DNA of 64,000 nucleotides from Nemania diffusa (taxonomy: Eukaryota; Ascomycota; Sordariomycetes; Xylariales; Xylariaceae): assembly GCA_038501195.1 (NCBI GenBank), contig JBBPUQ010000010.1:3222001-3286000 (forward strand), written 5' to 3'. Position 1 is the first letter of the stretch. Every line of letters begins with the position of its first letter. Both the position numbers and the translations under genes were made by a program. Shown here in pieces: positions 48,678 to 60,867 of this stretch. Below the pieces are notes generated by a model. The model did not search any database. It saw nothing but the letters and a program-made list of their open reading frames with translations, and was not told where the DNA came from.

Positions 48678-50226
48678 CATGGCTAGCACAGTCATCTTAG
48701 CATTCTACTCAACTAGTTTTAGATTCCAGTCTATTGTCTGCTACTGACGATCGCACTCTTGCCGGACGACTTATGATTATCCACCATCGCGCTACTCCAG
48801 CGCCGCATATATTTAATCGAACCCTTACTCGCATTGCACCTTTTCCTTTGTGTCTGGGAACTGTATCCATTTGACCCTTACCCGCAGGTCTATACCAGCG
48901 TAAACTGGTCCGCCAATCCACAAGCGATGAATCTCGACAACCTGCATCGACTATGGATTACGAAGCCGTACTCGATGTATCACGCTTCCCGGTCTTTTTA
49001 GGCCTGCGACAACACCGGCGTTTATCGGCTTGGACAGAGGGGTCTGGAGTAGAGTGGCAAAAATTCATCGACATCATTGTTTTATAACAGGCGTACGGAT
49101 CATCGCCCTCGTTGCTGTATAATCCTTTTAGTGTGTATCTGGCTCATCCATCCATCCATCCACCCATCCATCCTCATCAGCGGGGAACTTGCTTTGCGGG
49201 CGACTCTTTAGCGTGCACCCAGTCTTTAGCACGGAAGACGCAGAAAATGCTACATTCCACTCCCCCAGCTCTTTCTTTTTTGGCCTCTTTTTCTTCTCAG
49301 ATTTCTCTAGCGAGCGGAGGGGACGGCGGAGGTGTTCAGGAACCGATCGATTTATTTTTTGCTGTTGTTGCATCAGCCAGGGCATTCTAGATACCCCACC
49401 TGGCGGAAAGAGAGAGGAAGGAAGCTAGGTAGATAGTTGATTGAAAGCAAGGACAAGATTTGAAGACTATCATTGTACTCCCAGTGGCAGCAAGATGTGA
49501 TCCCTTTTCTTATTGCGTGTCCTACGTCGAGTCGAACTTGGCTTTGGGCGTCGTGCTGGTCATCTCCTTATAAGGGGAAGGCATTATATCATGTAATCCT
49601 CTGCCGCAACAGTTCCCTAAAGTCCCATGACAGCCAGCATAAGTGAGCAACCTCTATCTAGAGTCCCCTCTCCATCCCTCACTCACAAGGCAGTTAGCTT
49701 TCTCCAACTTAGCGGTAATCCATTCTAGATCTTCGTCTTCAACGAGAAAACCAACTGCTATCGCCACGACCCAATAACTACCTGTCTAGCAATTCCTTAC
49801 CTCTATAGAGGGTGAGAGCACCGCGTGCCCTTCCGGCAATATATACGATTTAGCTCTACCCAGTGAGGTCAATTTATTTACGGTAATCTCTCTAGACATC
49901 TAGAGGGTGATAGGTATTGCGAGCGAGTCAGTGATCTACCTGCTAATAATACTCACCAGCCGCATACAACATATTTTGAACTAAAGGCCTACATAAGTTC
50001 CGGAACAACATAAATTCAGCAGGGAAGATTCGAAGCTGTGCACATCTAAACGTAGGTTTCTTTTTTTTGGTTATTATAAGTGCCGACTGGCGCCAACGAG
50101 ATTTAATATTGAACTATGAACCTAACGACATGATATCCCATCCTAGTAGCAGCCGTATAATCCGTTTTTTATGAGTGCAACGCCGCCTAGTCATGAGTTA
50201 GAAGAGTATTTGTGTGGTTGGCTCTA
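48678..50226. other. Intergenic between convergent TeaR-like and Argonaute genes
   Basis: 1.5 kb containing both 3' ends and an (ATCC)n run at 49146-49173. No gene supported. Confidence 0.6.
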
Positions 50227-53200
50227 TTAAATGTAGAACATCGTATTTTTCAGTCTGTTGTGGATCCTTATGAGGGCCTGATGTCCTTGTAGTTGTGCTG
50301 TGCTAGGGGCCGTGTTAGAGGCTGCATCGGAGGCTGCGACAGAGGGCACGGCAGAGTTAGTAGGGGACTCGAATACTTCGTGGAGGTAGCATCGGGCCCG
50401 CTCGCACAGGATGTCGGCGTAGTAGGCGGGCGCGCAGTAGCTGACGGCCTTGGTGGCACGGCCGAACACGTAGCACATGCTCTGCGTGATCATTTGCAAC
50501 TCGTCCGCCACGTTCTTTGTGCGATCAGCGGCGTATCTCGGGCGGAATATCTCGTCTAGCAACACAATGTAGTGCGCAGGCCGCGCTGTACCCTTGATGG
50601 CGGCATGACTCTGCAGAAAGAAGTCCCAGTTGCGCGCGAGAGTAACGCCCCGATCAACCACAGTGCCAGCCTTGGTATTGCCTGAACGGTCGGCATCACT
50701 TTCTTTCGTCGTATAGAAACGTGTGTGGTGTCGCTTGCCTACAACGATGATCGTCATCCTAGGCAGGCCTTTTTTCTGGTCGTTTGCCGGATATACTTCT
50801 CTGCATGCCTCTCGCAGCTGTGGCAGCTCTGTCTCGAGCACATCATCGTACTGGCCTTCAGAGACGCCATCGCGATATACGAGTATATTCTCTGGGTAAG
50901 AGGCGTGTCCACCCATGGTACGCCACAATTCCAATCGTGACTTGAGCATACCCCGGAGGTTCGAGACCATCTCCTTGCGACTCTTGTCCTGAATTCCGAG
51001 AGTACCAGGCCATCGAGTTAGTTTGGAATTGATACTGGCAACCATCGCCGAGACGCTAGGGGCATTATCTGCCGAACCCGGGGATGGGTGCGTTACATCC
51101 ATCCCGACAATCATAGTTTTGTCTTCGCTGATTAAACCCAAAGCTGAGGGTTCAACAAGATGATTATCACCCCCAATTTTGAGGTTGACCTTAAGAGCTA
51201 TGTTTCGTAAGTATTGATCGTCGCCCCTCTCGAACTTTGAGCCAATGGCACATATAGTATGAATACCATACTTCACATCGCCCAAATATTTGACCCGATT
51301 GTACAATGGTATTGGGCCTGCGGGTAGGATCACGATGAGTAGTGGGACCTGGAAGTCTACTGCTCTTACGAAAAACTGCTCAAGAGCATTATCGTCCGTA
51401 CTTTTCAGTTCGATGGCTCTTGCGTGGAGCCTCATTCTCTTCTCACACTCGATACCCGTCGATTTCAAAACTAGAGTTAGAGCGTCGACAAGTGTATCTA
51501 ACAGCCCCTCGTCAAACCTGGGGGCTTGGGGGTACAAATCTGGCATTTCCAAGGACAGACAACTCCACTTCGGCATTTTTTCACTAGAATAAAAGGTCAT
51601 TGCGGTACTGTTTTGTGGCACCATGTTCCAGCTACCGCCCATTGTACGAGCTTGCTTTCTGGATCCGTAGACAACCTTGGGTTCGGCGAGTAAACGAGCT
51701 TGGACGGTAATGAGATTCGGTGATACGGTGATCCCGAATTTATTCTTTTGGGGCATGTTAGTCAGCTTAAGAGGATTGAGCAATAGCAGGAACTTACCAG
51801 CTGAGCGTTTTTATCATTAGATAAGCCGACTATTTGAAGCCCTTTCGACACAATGGATCTCGCGTTATCCGCAGGGCCTCGAACAGCAAACTGTATCATT
51901 TTCTGTGCTTGAGAGGGGCCGAGGGTACGCCCCATGGGTTGACCCGGCAGTACGACACAAACTTGGGCGGGAAGGTACGACGGTTGGCTTGCGGTACCAA
52001 CATTAACGATAGGTAGGCTTGGGTCTTTAATTACAATGTTATAGGCTTCCTCATGTCAGCTCTGGCTCGCGTGTTAGAGTGATGGTAACGCTTACTGCTC
52101 TTAAAGTAGTCATAGATAGAGATATATCGACTCTGAGCGGACGTGGGCTTCCCCCCCTTTCGTTTAGGGGTGGCTGAGGTCTGCTCTGCTGAGGGAGGTT
52201 TTAAGAAGAATGACACATCCTTAGCACCAGGTCCATAGTCACCCCTCACCTCAGGGCGATCTTGCAAGCCTTTCCCGTCATCTTTGCTGGCAAAACCACA
52301 GATAGTCTTGGCACGGACGATAACCTGGCCACTTCTATTCTTTCTCTCTTTAAGATGAGTTGTTTTGATTCTAAGTCTTTTGAGAAACTGGCCTAGTTTG
52401 AAAAGTGAATTACCACGAAGGAAGCTGCGCATCAACTCATCAAGTGGCATCGGCTGATAAAAGGCAGAATGGTTGACGTTAACGTTGAGAAGCAAGCGAG
52501 CTGTGGCTGCTCGAACGCTGGTGAAGTAACCACGTATGGCTCTGACCCCAACACCAAGATCAGAAGTCTCAGCATCGACGAGAGAGAAGTTCTTGGAGCT
52601 ACCAATGGTTGCAACTGTACTCGAAGACTTAGCATGGTGATTAACAAGGATGTTCAACGCCTGGACAATAGTTATTAAATCCACAGGTTGGGCTTCCAAG
52701 TCTGGCGACGCCAGGTAACTGATTAGATCAGCGACAGACAGGACCTTCTTTTGTTCCAAAGTTAGGTCGTATTTACGAGCATCTTCACGAGGCTCGTCTT
52801 CGCCCTCGGCGATATAAGGCAGGTCTTTGATAGTCTGATCTTCGATTTCGACTTTCGAAATGATAATGGACTTGAAGTCAGTCACTATATGTTGCTTAGA
52901 GCCCTGCAACTCTGGTGATTGCAAGAACAGGCGAACAATATGAGCAAGCTTCTTGCCCGTGACTTTGGGATTGACCGACAGGTCGTACTGATACAGCACC
53001 ATCTCCCGGGGTGGTTGTAGCAGAAAGTAGTTGGCCCACAGAGTTACGGAGGTTCCTTTGGTGCCGTAACTTGGACGCATGGGCAAGCCGGTACCAAGGC
53101 TGAGACCAGCAAAAGCGGCAGATCTACTAGCCAGGAGCGCATTCTCGACCTTGATAACTTCCTTATCAGGAGCAGGTGTTCCGGCGGCAGAACTAGATAC

Positions 53201-53480
53201 GGCATCTACATTAGCAGGATGAATAAGCGTGTAATGGGGAAGTGTGTGGACTGTGTACCCAGTCTATGCAGGTATAGACTGGAGATAAACCATGGACTGT
53301 GGATTGTGAACGTGATGGAGACGTGACATACGAGAATACCCGGGAACCGGAACCGGAACCTGGACCTGTGGGCTTATAGAAGCCGCCTTGATTTCTGCGG
53401 CCGTTTCCACCACCACCGCCTCCGCCGCCTCCGCCGCCTCCTCCTGCTCGAGGATTCCAACCACCGCGCCCAGAAGACAT
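50227..53480 (-). CDS. qde-2: Argonaute, QDE-2-like slicer
   Basis: Small-RNA-guided effector of quelling/RNAi. Proposed exons on the minus strand: 53480-53340, 53263-52096, 52045-51798 and 51744-50227, giving 1024 aa. The start MSSGRGGWNPRAGGGG opens a poly-Gly leader. The N domain begins near SYGTKGTSVTLWANYF. The linker includes ITIVQALNILVNHHA. A PAZ region precedes TYNIVIKDPSLPIVNVG, which is restored by the intron at 52046-52095. MID follows and PIWI fills exon 4. The catalytic tetrad appears complete: Asp735 (GMDVTHP), Glu777 (SRKEMVSNL), Asp811 (YRDGVSEGQ) and His910 (RPAHYIVLLDE), so slicing is expected. The intron at 51745-51797 is well supported. The first intron (53264-53339) is a best guess and an alternative donor/acceptor pair is possible. 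Confidence 0.93.
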
Positions 53481-56400
53481 GGTTATGGTTATCGGCTAGA
53501 TAAACAGCAACGGAAATGTCAGTAAGGAGACAAAATTTTGATGAGAATCACCTAGAGCAAATGCAAGAGGAATCCAAAAAGTTGCATCGATGTAGCTGAT
53601 GCTGCTGATGCTGCTGACGCTGCCGGTGCTGCTGGTGGTATTTATTTACTTCAGTATTTATTTCATGGGAAAGCTGGTTACGAATTGGGCTGGGCTGGGC
53701 TGAGCAAGCAAGGGGGATCCTGGCCAAACAAAGAAAGCACCGCCCAGGTCGTGCATATGCGTACATGTGTGCTGTAAGAAGGCGAGGTTGGTACCTCGCA
53801 ATACTGTTACTCTGCAGGTAGTCACGTCGCGTAAGTTAGGTACCAACCTACTGTATTCCCCGTATACGTAAGGTGCTACACAGATATAGAGGTACACATA
53901 TGTAATACAGGACAGAGGTACCTACCGTACCTATCAGTTATATAAGTGTGTGTGTGTGTGTGTCTGTCTGTTTGTAGGAAGGGACATCCAATGCCATATC
54001 CCATATCTTTAGATAGGATAACAAGGGTTTGTTCCCAATCTAGTAAATACTGACCACATGACGTATATTACCTATAGGAGCCACGCACCAGCCCGAACCC
54101 TTTGAGACTGAATAGGTGCTAGCTTCCATCTTTCGCTGACCGAACTGTAGGTAAATTGTGTGTACCTATAGTAGGTATAGGAAGTATACCTCGCTTACTG
54201 CAGAATCGTGGATCAATGGCTATACTCTATACTGTAGGGGTACTGCTGGCTTGTCTGGTAAAGGCGAGGCGTTCTATCCCATGAAAGAGTCACCTTGCAA
54301 AATAAACCCTTTTCTCTACCATATGATGATTACCACTTTGATGGTATTGTATGCTTGTGTATCTAGTATGCGTAAACAATAAATGAGTCTTACCCCGCTG
54401 TTCTGTTGCTTGCTACCTACACAGTAGGTAGCTTTGTGGCGGTTACATCGCATGATAGTGGGTTCTGAACATCAGCCCCAACAGCTGAAACAATGAGTAT
54501 GCGGATGCACAATCGCTATCCGAGGTGGCATTAAACACGGGTACTAAGGTGTGATGAGTTACTGGCTATGTTCACCTTTAAACCTAGAGAAGATAACAGA
54601 TGATTTGGTACTTTCTAAGTACTTTTGCACGACTGTTATAAATCTTTGACTTTCTAACTTTAGCCATCGGCATGCTACCTAGTAATGTTGGTAGGTAGTA
54701 CAGTAAGAAAGTTGCTAGATATTTATTTCTTTATCTGGTATACTGCTCTAGTAGTTTTTACACATGATCATTATCAAAACTGGCTGTCGGAGGATCGCTA
54801 TTAGGACTCAGTAGGTACTAGGTAACGTGCCCATGCTCGCCACGCTTGTTATGATGAAAGTGTCATATATCGGATTAGGAAGACAAATGTGGCAATTTTC
54901 TTATGACACATTCCAAGAGTTTATGTAGTTTTCTGGAGGCGTGCCACTTCTATACTACATGTGACCCTATTTCTTACCGAGTATCACTATAGCCAATGAA
55001 CTATGGTTACACACAAGACTATCAACTCGTCTGGTTTGAGTATAGTCTGGTATCCTGCTCGTAGGTGTTTGATGTTTAGTTATACGGCAATAATCCATGC
55101 GTCAGCACTAACCTGTAGAGTTGTGGTCATCAAGTTCTGAGGCCGAATGGAAACATGTGTGCAGCCTATGTTTGGTAATACTAGTTTGGTTAGTTCTTTC
55201 TTTAGGTAAGTGTAATGATGAGTTCACTTACCAGCACATCAATCAATCTGTGTTATAAGATGCCTCTAGATTTGAACAACAAGATCCCGTTATATCGCTG
55301 AAACTGTAGGCAATGCGCTCATGTTGAAACTCACATGACTTTTTCGTAGGGATAATACAAGAATAAACGATGTCATGATTCCTAGGGTACTACCTTACAT
55401 ATAATGAGCGGTCAATCTTGTACAGATCTGTGCAGTTTCCGGAACTAGGTAGGTAAGACACTTGATCTAGGTATCTATCGGGTTAAAACTCCGGTGGTAC
55501 TTGCCGCATATGCACGTGGGCTCAGGGGTATCGAGACTAGAAACATATTCACGATAAAGAATCTTATGAATCAACTAGTGCTGCAGATATATTGGTGAGA
55601 ACTTTTATTGTATATCCTTTTTAGCGCAATGTTAAAGTCAACCCTTTTCTCATCGTTGATGAGCTCCTTGTAGGCAAGGAGCTTACGGACATCAACTTCG
55701 CCTTTACCTAGATATATATATGCGTCATTAAATCCATGTTGCGAAGTGAAGTGTCTAGATCCTGTTGTTTTCCAACTAGTAAAGAAAACAAATAGTAACT
55801 AGAAGTCTGATTCCACTTGTTAGTACGTCTAGTTTGGCCTTGCCATATCGCATAAGCTTCCACTTTGACAGTTTCTCTATAGAAACTGCGCAGATATGCA
55901 GACGCCTGCTAGAAATGTTGCCGCCATCAAGGCCATTAGCGAACGCCTACTGCTGCAATTCAGCCCCAAGTGCGGTGCTTCATCTTGAAAGTTAGAGGGG
56001 ATGTCAAATTAAACTCTGCAGGCAGATACGACAGTATTTCAACCAGGTATGCAGTACAAGGTTTCTACGATCAATCAAACGATCTGGCTTCCGACTCCGG
56101 TTCACTATCCTTGTCTTTGGCTGTTCTGGTGAAATTATTATCATTGTTGATAAAATTGCGCCAAGTTGAACATTACTGATGCCATGTACATCGCAGATAA
56201 TTTTCAAATTCGTGAGGCATATACTTTTCTGCGGCGTCAACTTGGGCCTCAAAGAACCTGAGCAGAGGATATTAAGTAAAGTTGGCGCGCACAGCTCCTG
56301 TCAAGGTTTACTAGATGGATACTACATAAGCCAGAGCTGAACCCTCAGCTTGACCCGCTTTTTCAGCTGTGCACTATACAAATGCCCACATGCTTATAAA

Positions 56401-56494
56401 CACGCTTATTATTTACTTTGACCTTTGTTTACTTCTTTGCCTGGCCACCTCCTTCTTCCCACCTCCCTCTTCCCACCTCATAACTACTGCGCAA
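53481..56494. other. Intergenic between Argonaute and FunK1 starts
   Basis: 3 kb, divergent. It has a CAG/CTG-like triplet run near 53590-53640 in the Argonaute leader, (GT)n at 53946-53963 and several GGTACC motifs (about 53800-53935). From about 54550 to 56300 it is AT-leaning sequence with no supported gene. A cluster of pyrimidines precedes the FunK1 ATG. Confidence 0.6.
53946..53963. repeat. (GT)9 microsatellite
   Basis: Nine perfect GT units, followed by GTCT-like imperfect units. Confidence 0.9.
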
Positions 56495-58846
56495 ATGGCT
56501 CTCTCACAACAAGCAAAATATATAATTTGCGAGCTCCCACTTGAAGACACGCTTCATGGTATTCAACATAGATTACGCTACTCCGATGATGCGAATCCGC
56601 GCCAGCAAGACGTAGCCAGTCTTTTAATGGCTTTACTTGGCTCTGAGGCCGCAATCAGCTTTTCTTCTCCCAGCGGAAGCGGTACTGTGGCATACAAATT
56701 ATTAATTATACGCAGCCATGTTCGGAAAGGCTTAGTAGGGCTCGGTCATTTCCGCTCTCTTGTCCGCCACGTTGTTTCAAAATCCTCCGACATCGACATC
56801 TGGGAAGAGGTTTTCAACATCATCAACAACCTCAGCGATCTCACTCCTCCCGCGTCCAGCATTGCTCCAACTTTTAAAGGAACGCCTGTTAAACCTAGCT
56901 CAATTCGACTCTCCGATAACGATAACGAAAAGCGCTACGTAGTCGAAAAGGAACTTTTCTTTGAGATCAAGGACTGTACCTTTCGTAACGTGGGGGGATT
57001 TTGCGACAAGTTTTTTGATACTAGAATCTGGGATATAGAACAAAAGGAGATGTTGCAAGCTGTGATGGCAGAGCATGATGGGAATAGATGGAAGGGATTC
57101 GCGTCCGCCCCCAAGCCCAACGAACAACTTGTCTGGGACTGGCTTCGTTCGCTGGAAGACCGCGCCTTAAGCGGTGCACAACACACGCTCTATACCACCA
57201 GGAAAGCCCATCAGTTTAAGGAATGCGAGAACCAGGACCAGATGGATCTGTTCTTCCGGATGCCGGCGCCAGAAGCGAACAGTATATTCTAGTACAAACA
57301 CGTCCTTGTAGTTGGACAGCAAAAGTCATCCTACGACACCAGCCGGTTTAAGGCCGACTTCCTCCGGCTCACACGTCTCGTAAAAGGTGTTTTTATCGAC
57401 CAGCCGATGCGCCGATTCGTCCACGCGTTCACTCTTTGTGCTTCTATAATGGAGCTGTGGGTCTTCGACCGATCTGGGGCGTACAGCTCGGGACCTTTCG
57501 ACATTCACGACAAACCTGACATTTTCGCGCGTGCTTTAGTCAGTTACGCCACTATGGACGACAATGCCATGGGCTTGGACATGATTATCGAGCGGGAGGA
57601 TAAGCATCGCTACGTTACTTTGAACGACGCCGTCGACAAGGAAACAGTCGGCAAGGAAATGAGAATCAGGCTAGCGGGACCAATGGTAAGGCAGAAGGCC
57701 ATTGTCTGCCGCGGAACTACGTGCTACGAAACCCAAGATAATAGTGTTGCCAAGTTCTCATGGGCATCAGACAAGCGCAAGTTAGAAGTGGAACAGCTGA
57801 AGCTAGCCAGGGATCAAGGCGTTAAAGGGGTAGCAAGGATCGTAGCGCACCGACATATTACTACCATTGCCGAGCTGCGGAAAGGCTTAGAATTTCGTGA
57901 GCGTTATAAGTTCCGGAATGAAGAAGTCTACTTCGAGGATCTGTCGTCAGCCGGAACTAGAGATACGTCATCAGTCGGACCTAAAGATATGCCAGGCCAC
58001 AAGCGGAAGTCATTGTCTGATCACCAGTCTTATACTTCAGGATCCAAGAAACGGCGGTTGAACAGCCAGCAGTCGAAGCTGGTCCAGAAGCAGAGTGGCG
58101 AACTCGTAATCGCCAAGGGTAGGCCCGGCCTATACAGCGCCAGCGAGGACAAGTGGGAGAATAGGATTTATTCCTGCCTCGTCATCTCACCGGCTGGTCG
58201 GGTGATTAGCGACTTCCGAACGATCAAAGAACTGCTGGAGGCGATACGAGATGCAGTCAAAGGACACCAGTCACTATATGAGACGGGCCATATACTCCAC
58301 CGCGATATTTCGTCTAACAACATTATCATAACGAAACCCGAGGTGGCTGACGGCTTTAAAGGCATGCTTATCGATCTTGACCTGGCTAAGGTAAGAGACA
58401 GCGGCGAAACACGACACCGGACCGGCACGACGCAGTTCATGGCGGTAGAAGTGCTGCGCAAAACGGATCACACCTACCGCCACGATCTCGAATCCTTTTT
58501 CTACGTACTACTCTGGATGTGCGCGCGCCAATCATGGAGAAATGGATTTGCTCGTGGAGAGAAGCGGCTCAAGGAAAGCATGCTTCGGAAGTGGGAGATC
58601 GGATCATTCGATTCCATCGCAGATTCCAAGCAAGGTCACATGGGTAACTCGGATACTCTCAAAATAATCATGGGTGAATTCCCACGGTCGTTGGACATTG
58701 TGAAGCCACTCTGCCTGAGGATTAGGAAGATCCTCTTTTCCCGAGACAAAAACGACGGAATGAATATTGGGACCCCTGCAGGAGATGCTAATCAACTCTA
58801 CAGCCCTATCGTCGCGGCGTTCAATGATGCTGTTAAGGATATGTAG
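56495..58846 (+). pseudogene. FunK1-type fungal protein kinase with one in-frame TAG
   Basis: Protein kinase of the fungal FunK1 family. The frame from ATG 56495 (MALSQQAKYIICELPLED) is 784 codons and is interrupted only by TAG at 57290-57292 (codon 266). Both sides are in the same frame with family sequence: KHVLVVGQQKSS immediately after the stop, then RRFVHAFTLCASIMELWVFD. The kinase part has a candidate ATP-binding lysine in DNSVAKFSW and catalytic HRDISSNNI (Asp604). IDLDLAK (Asp627) stands at the DFG position and RTGTTQFMAVEVL replaces the APE region. A Lys/Arg-rich insert (about 500-530) looks disordered. Without readthrough or RNA editing, only a 265-aa N-terminal piece would be made. 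No splice solution of realistic length removes the stop. Labelled pseudogene provisionally. Confidence 0.85.
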
Positions 58847-60328
58847 GGAGGTACAGTATTTAGTGTCGCCCTTCTCTTCTAAATACCGATATAGACAAGT
58901 CCCGCAGCTGCTTTCGCCTTGTAACTGCCGTTGCTCGGATGCATGTCATTCTTGTCGGGCTCGGGAGGCTGACAATGGTTCCAGATGTTTATAGCAGGTA
59001 AGCCAAAGACTTCCTATCGTGATTAAATATCACGACCGGGGTGAGAGATGGGTTGACATCGATAAGGATGCCACCCTTTATGCTGCCTAACTCTAGTTCT
59101 CCTCGTATCACCAATCCCTTACACACAGTATCCCCTTCGTCTTTTCCCGTCAACGGGTGAGAGCGAGTGATCGAAGAGGCCACAATACTACCTAATCTTG
59201 AACCCTCAGCCAAACGCATGCGGATATCAAGACCGTCTACTACTATAGCCAAACGAGGCTAAGGTATAGAGAAAAATACAAATACTGGCAAGGATGACCC
59301 TTTGCTATAAGCTAACACCTTAATTGTTTAAGAATGTTATGTTTCTTGAATTTGCGTAAGAGAAATCATAGAGTTAGGGATATCTGCTAGTATTTTGTCA
59401 AGGAGTAAATCTAGAATTAGAACTATAAATAAGCCTGCACTTCCTATTAGCTCTTTGCTACGTGACTATAGTTAGGACTGTACGCCCAAACTACAGGTAC
59501 CTATAGGATCGAATATTAAGCGAGTCGCATATAAACAAAAAGTATTTCGGGAAGTGGAAAGAGATAGAAAAATAAAATCATTATCCTCTTCAACTTGACT
59601 CTCACTATAAGTAAATCCCATATGTTAAAGTAGGTCTAGGGTCCTCTCCCCCGGGGGGTTATGGGGTATTAGCGTTTAAGTTCGGCAAATGCCGGTGGGG
59701 ATATTGATAGCGGGATGTTCTTCCTTACAAAGGCATTGATGTTTCGCTATACTAGCAATTCGCAGAAACCTGCTTAGAACTTACGCCTCGGCGAAATTTA
59801 TTCAATGGCCTCATGTTTTTCAAATAGAACAGATTTGTCATGAATGATTCTGGCCAGCTTCTAGACTTCCGCTGTGCCACGGAGAATATCTCTTCATAGT
59901 GCGAGAGCATACACATACAACAACAACAACAATAGCAACAAACTCGGTTAGTGATCTTGGCCACGATCAAAAAAAGGTATTTCTCCTAACAAATCTGTGG
60001 GCCTGTACATAATAGCTCTTCAACGCTGCCAGACATCTACATGGAGCTCTCCGCTAGCGACCTTGGCGATGATTGAAGAAGCCTAAAGCTTATTAGCTTC
60101 CAAGCATTTGTGGGCTTCAATAGCACGATTGCGGGTGAAGAGCACTAACTTTAGAAACTTCACGATCTGAATTACACGATTATACGAAGCGACATGGAGA
60201 GCGTATCGAGGACGGCTCAATATAAGTACTGCAGGAGGTCTCTCATGTTGAAGCATAAGTTGACAGCACGCATCAAAGTCTTCTCCTTCTCATAGCTCAT
60301 CTGAAAACCCAACGACATCCTATTCACC
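58847..60328. other. Intergenic FunK1 to small secreted protein
   Basis: 1.5 kb, AT-leaning in the middle (59270-59640). A 76-codon minus-strand frame at 58989-59219 has no family features. Nothing else is supported. Confidence 0.55.
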
Positions 60329-60867
60329 ATGCTTCGCTCAGTTGCCACAGCCCTCCTCCTCGCCGCTTCCGGCATCCACGCTACCACAGATGGCGACTTC
60401 GGGATCTGGCGCGTCGTCGCCGGCGAGCAAGTCTGCGACGGCATCTTCGGATGCAAGCAGTCATTCACCGTGACCAGCGATGGAAACGCAGCAAACAAGC
60501 TTCCCGGTTTCTCGGCCACTGTAAGTCGACAAGTGTATTCATGCCGACTCCTGCTATTGTGCGCTTGAGGACGAGCATAGCCCCTCTCCTTGCCTACCTA
60601 CCTACCTACCTCGAGACGAGTATTGGCCACGGCCATGGACTAACGCTCGACTGTACATAGTGCTCCAACCTGGGGGGCTGCACGCTCGATAACTCGGAGT
60701 CGAGGCTTGAGCTGAAGAGCAGCTGCGTCCCCGGCGGCATTTCTTTCGCGCAGACGGTTGAGAACACGACAAATGTCTGGGCGGCTTGGGGCACGGCTCC
60801 CTGGCAGAGCGGAAAGGCGGGCGAGTTCACCGTCCCGGTCTCCAAGTTGCATATTTATGGCCAGTAG
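60329..60867 (+). CDS. Small secreted cysteine-containing protein
   Basis: Unrecognised secreted protein, 132 aa. Exons 60329-60520 and 60661-60867 are joined across a 140 nt intron (GTAAGT; GACTAACGCTCGACTGTACATAG). MLRSVATALLLAASGIHA is a clear signal peptide with an Ala-x-Ala-type cleavage context near residue 18. The mature part holds five cysteines (VCDG, GCKQ, TCSN, GCTL, SCVP) and one possible N-glycosylation site (ENTT). It ends TVPVSKLHIYGQ, suggesting a beta-rich fold. Size and secretion fit an effector or cell-surface protein; that is inference from length and signal only. An odd cysteine number leaves one unpaired. Confidence 0.75.

Noticed and set aside
57281..57310. 30 nt GT...AG intron removing the FunK1 TAG
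   Set aside because: Far shorter than any spliceosomal intron here, and it would delete the conserved KHVLVV segment.
58989..59219. 76-codon minus-strand frame
   Set aside because: Reasonable amino-acid texture but no family, no upstream exon and an isolated position.
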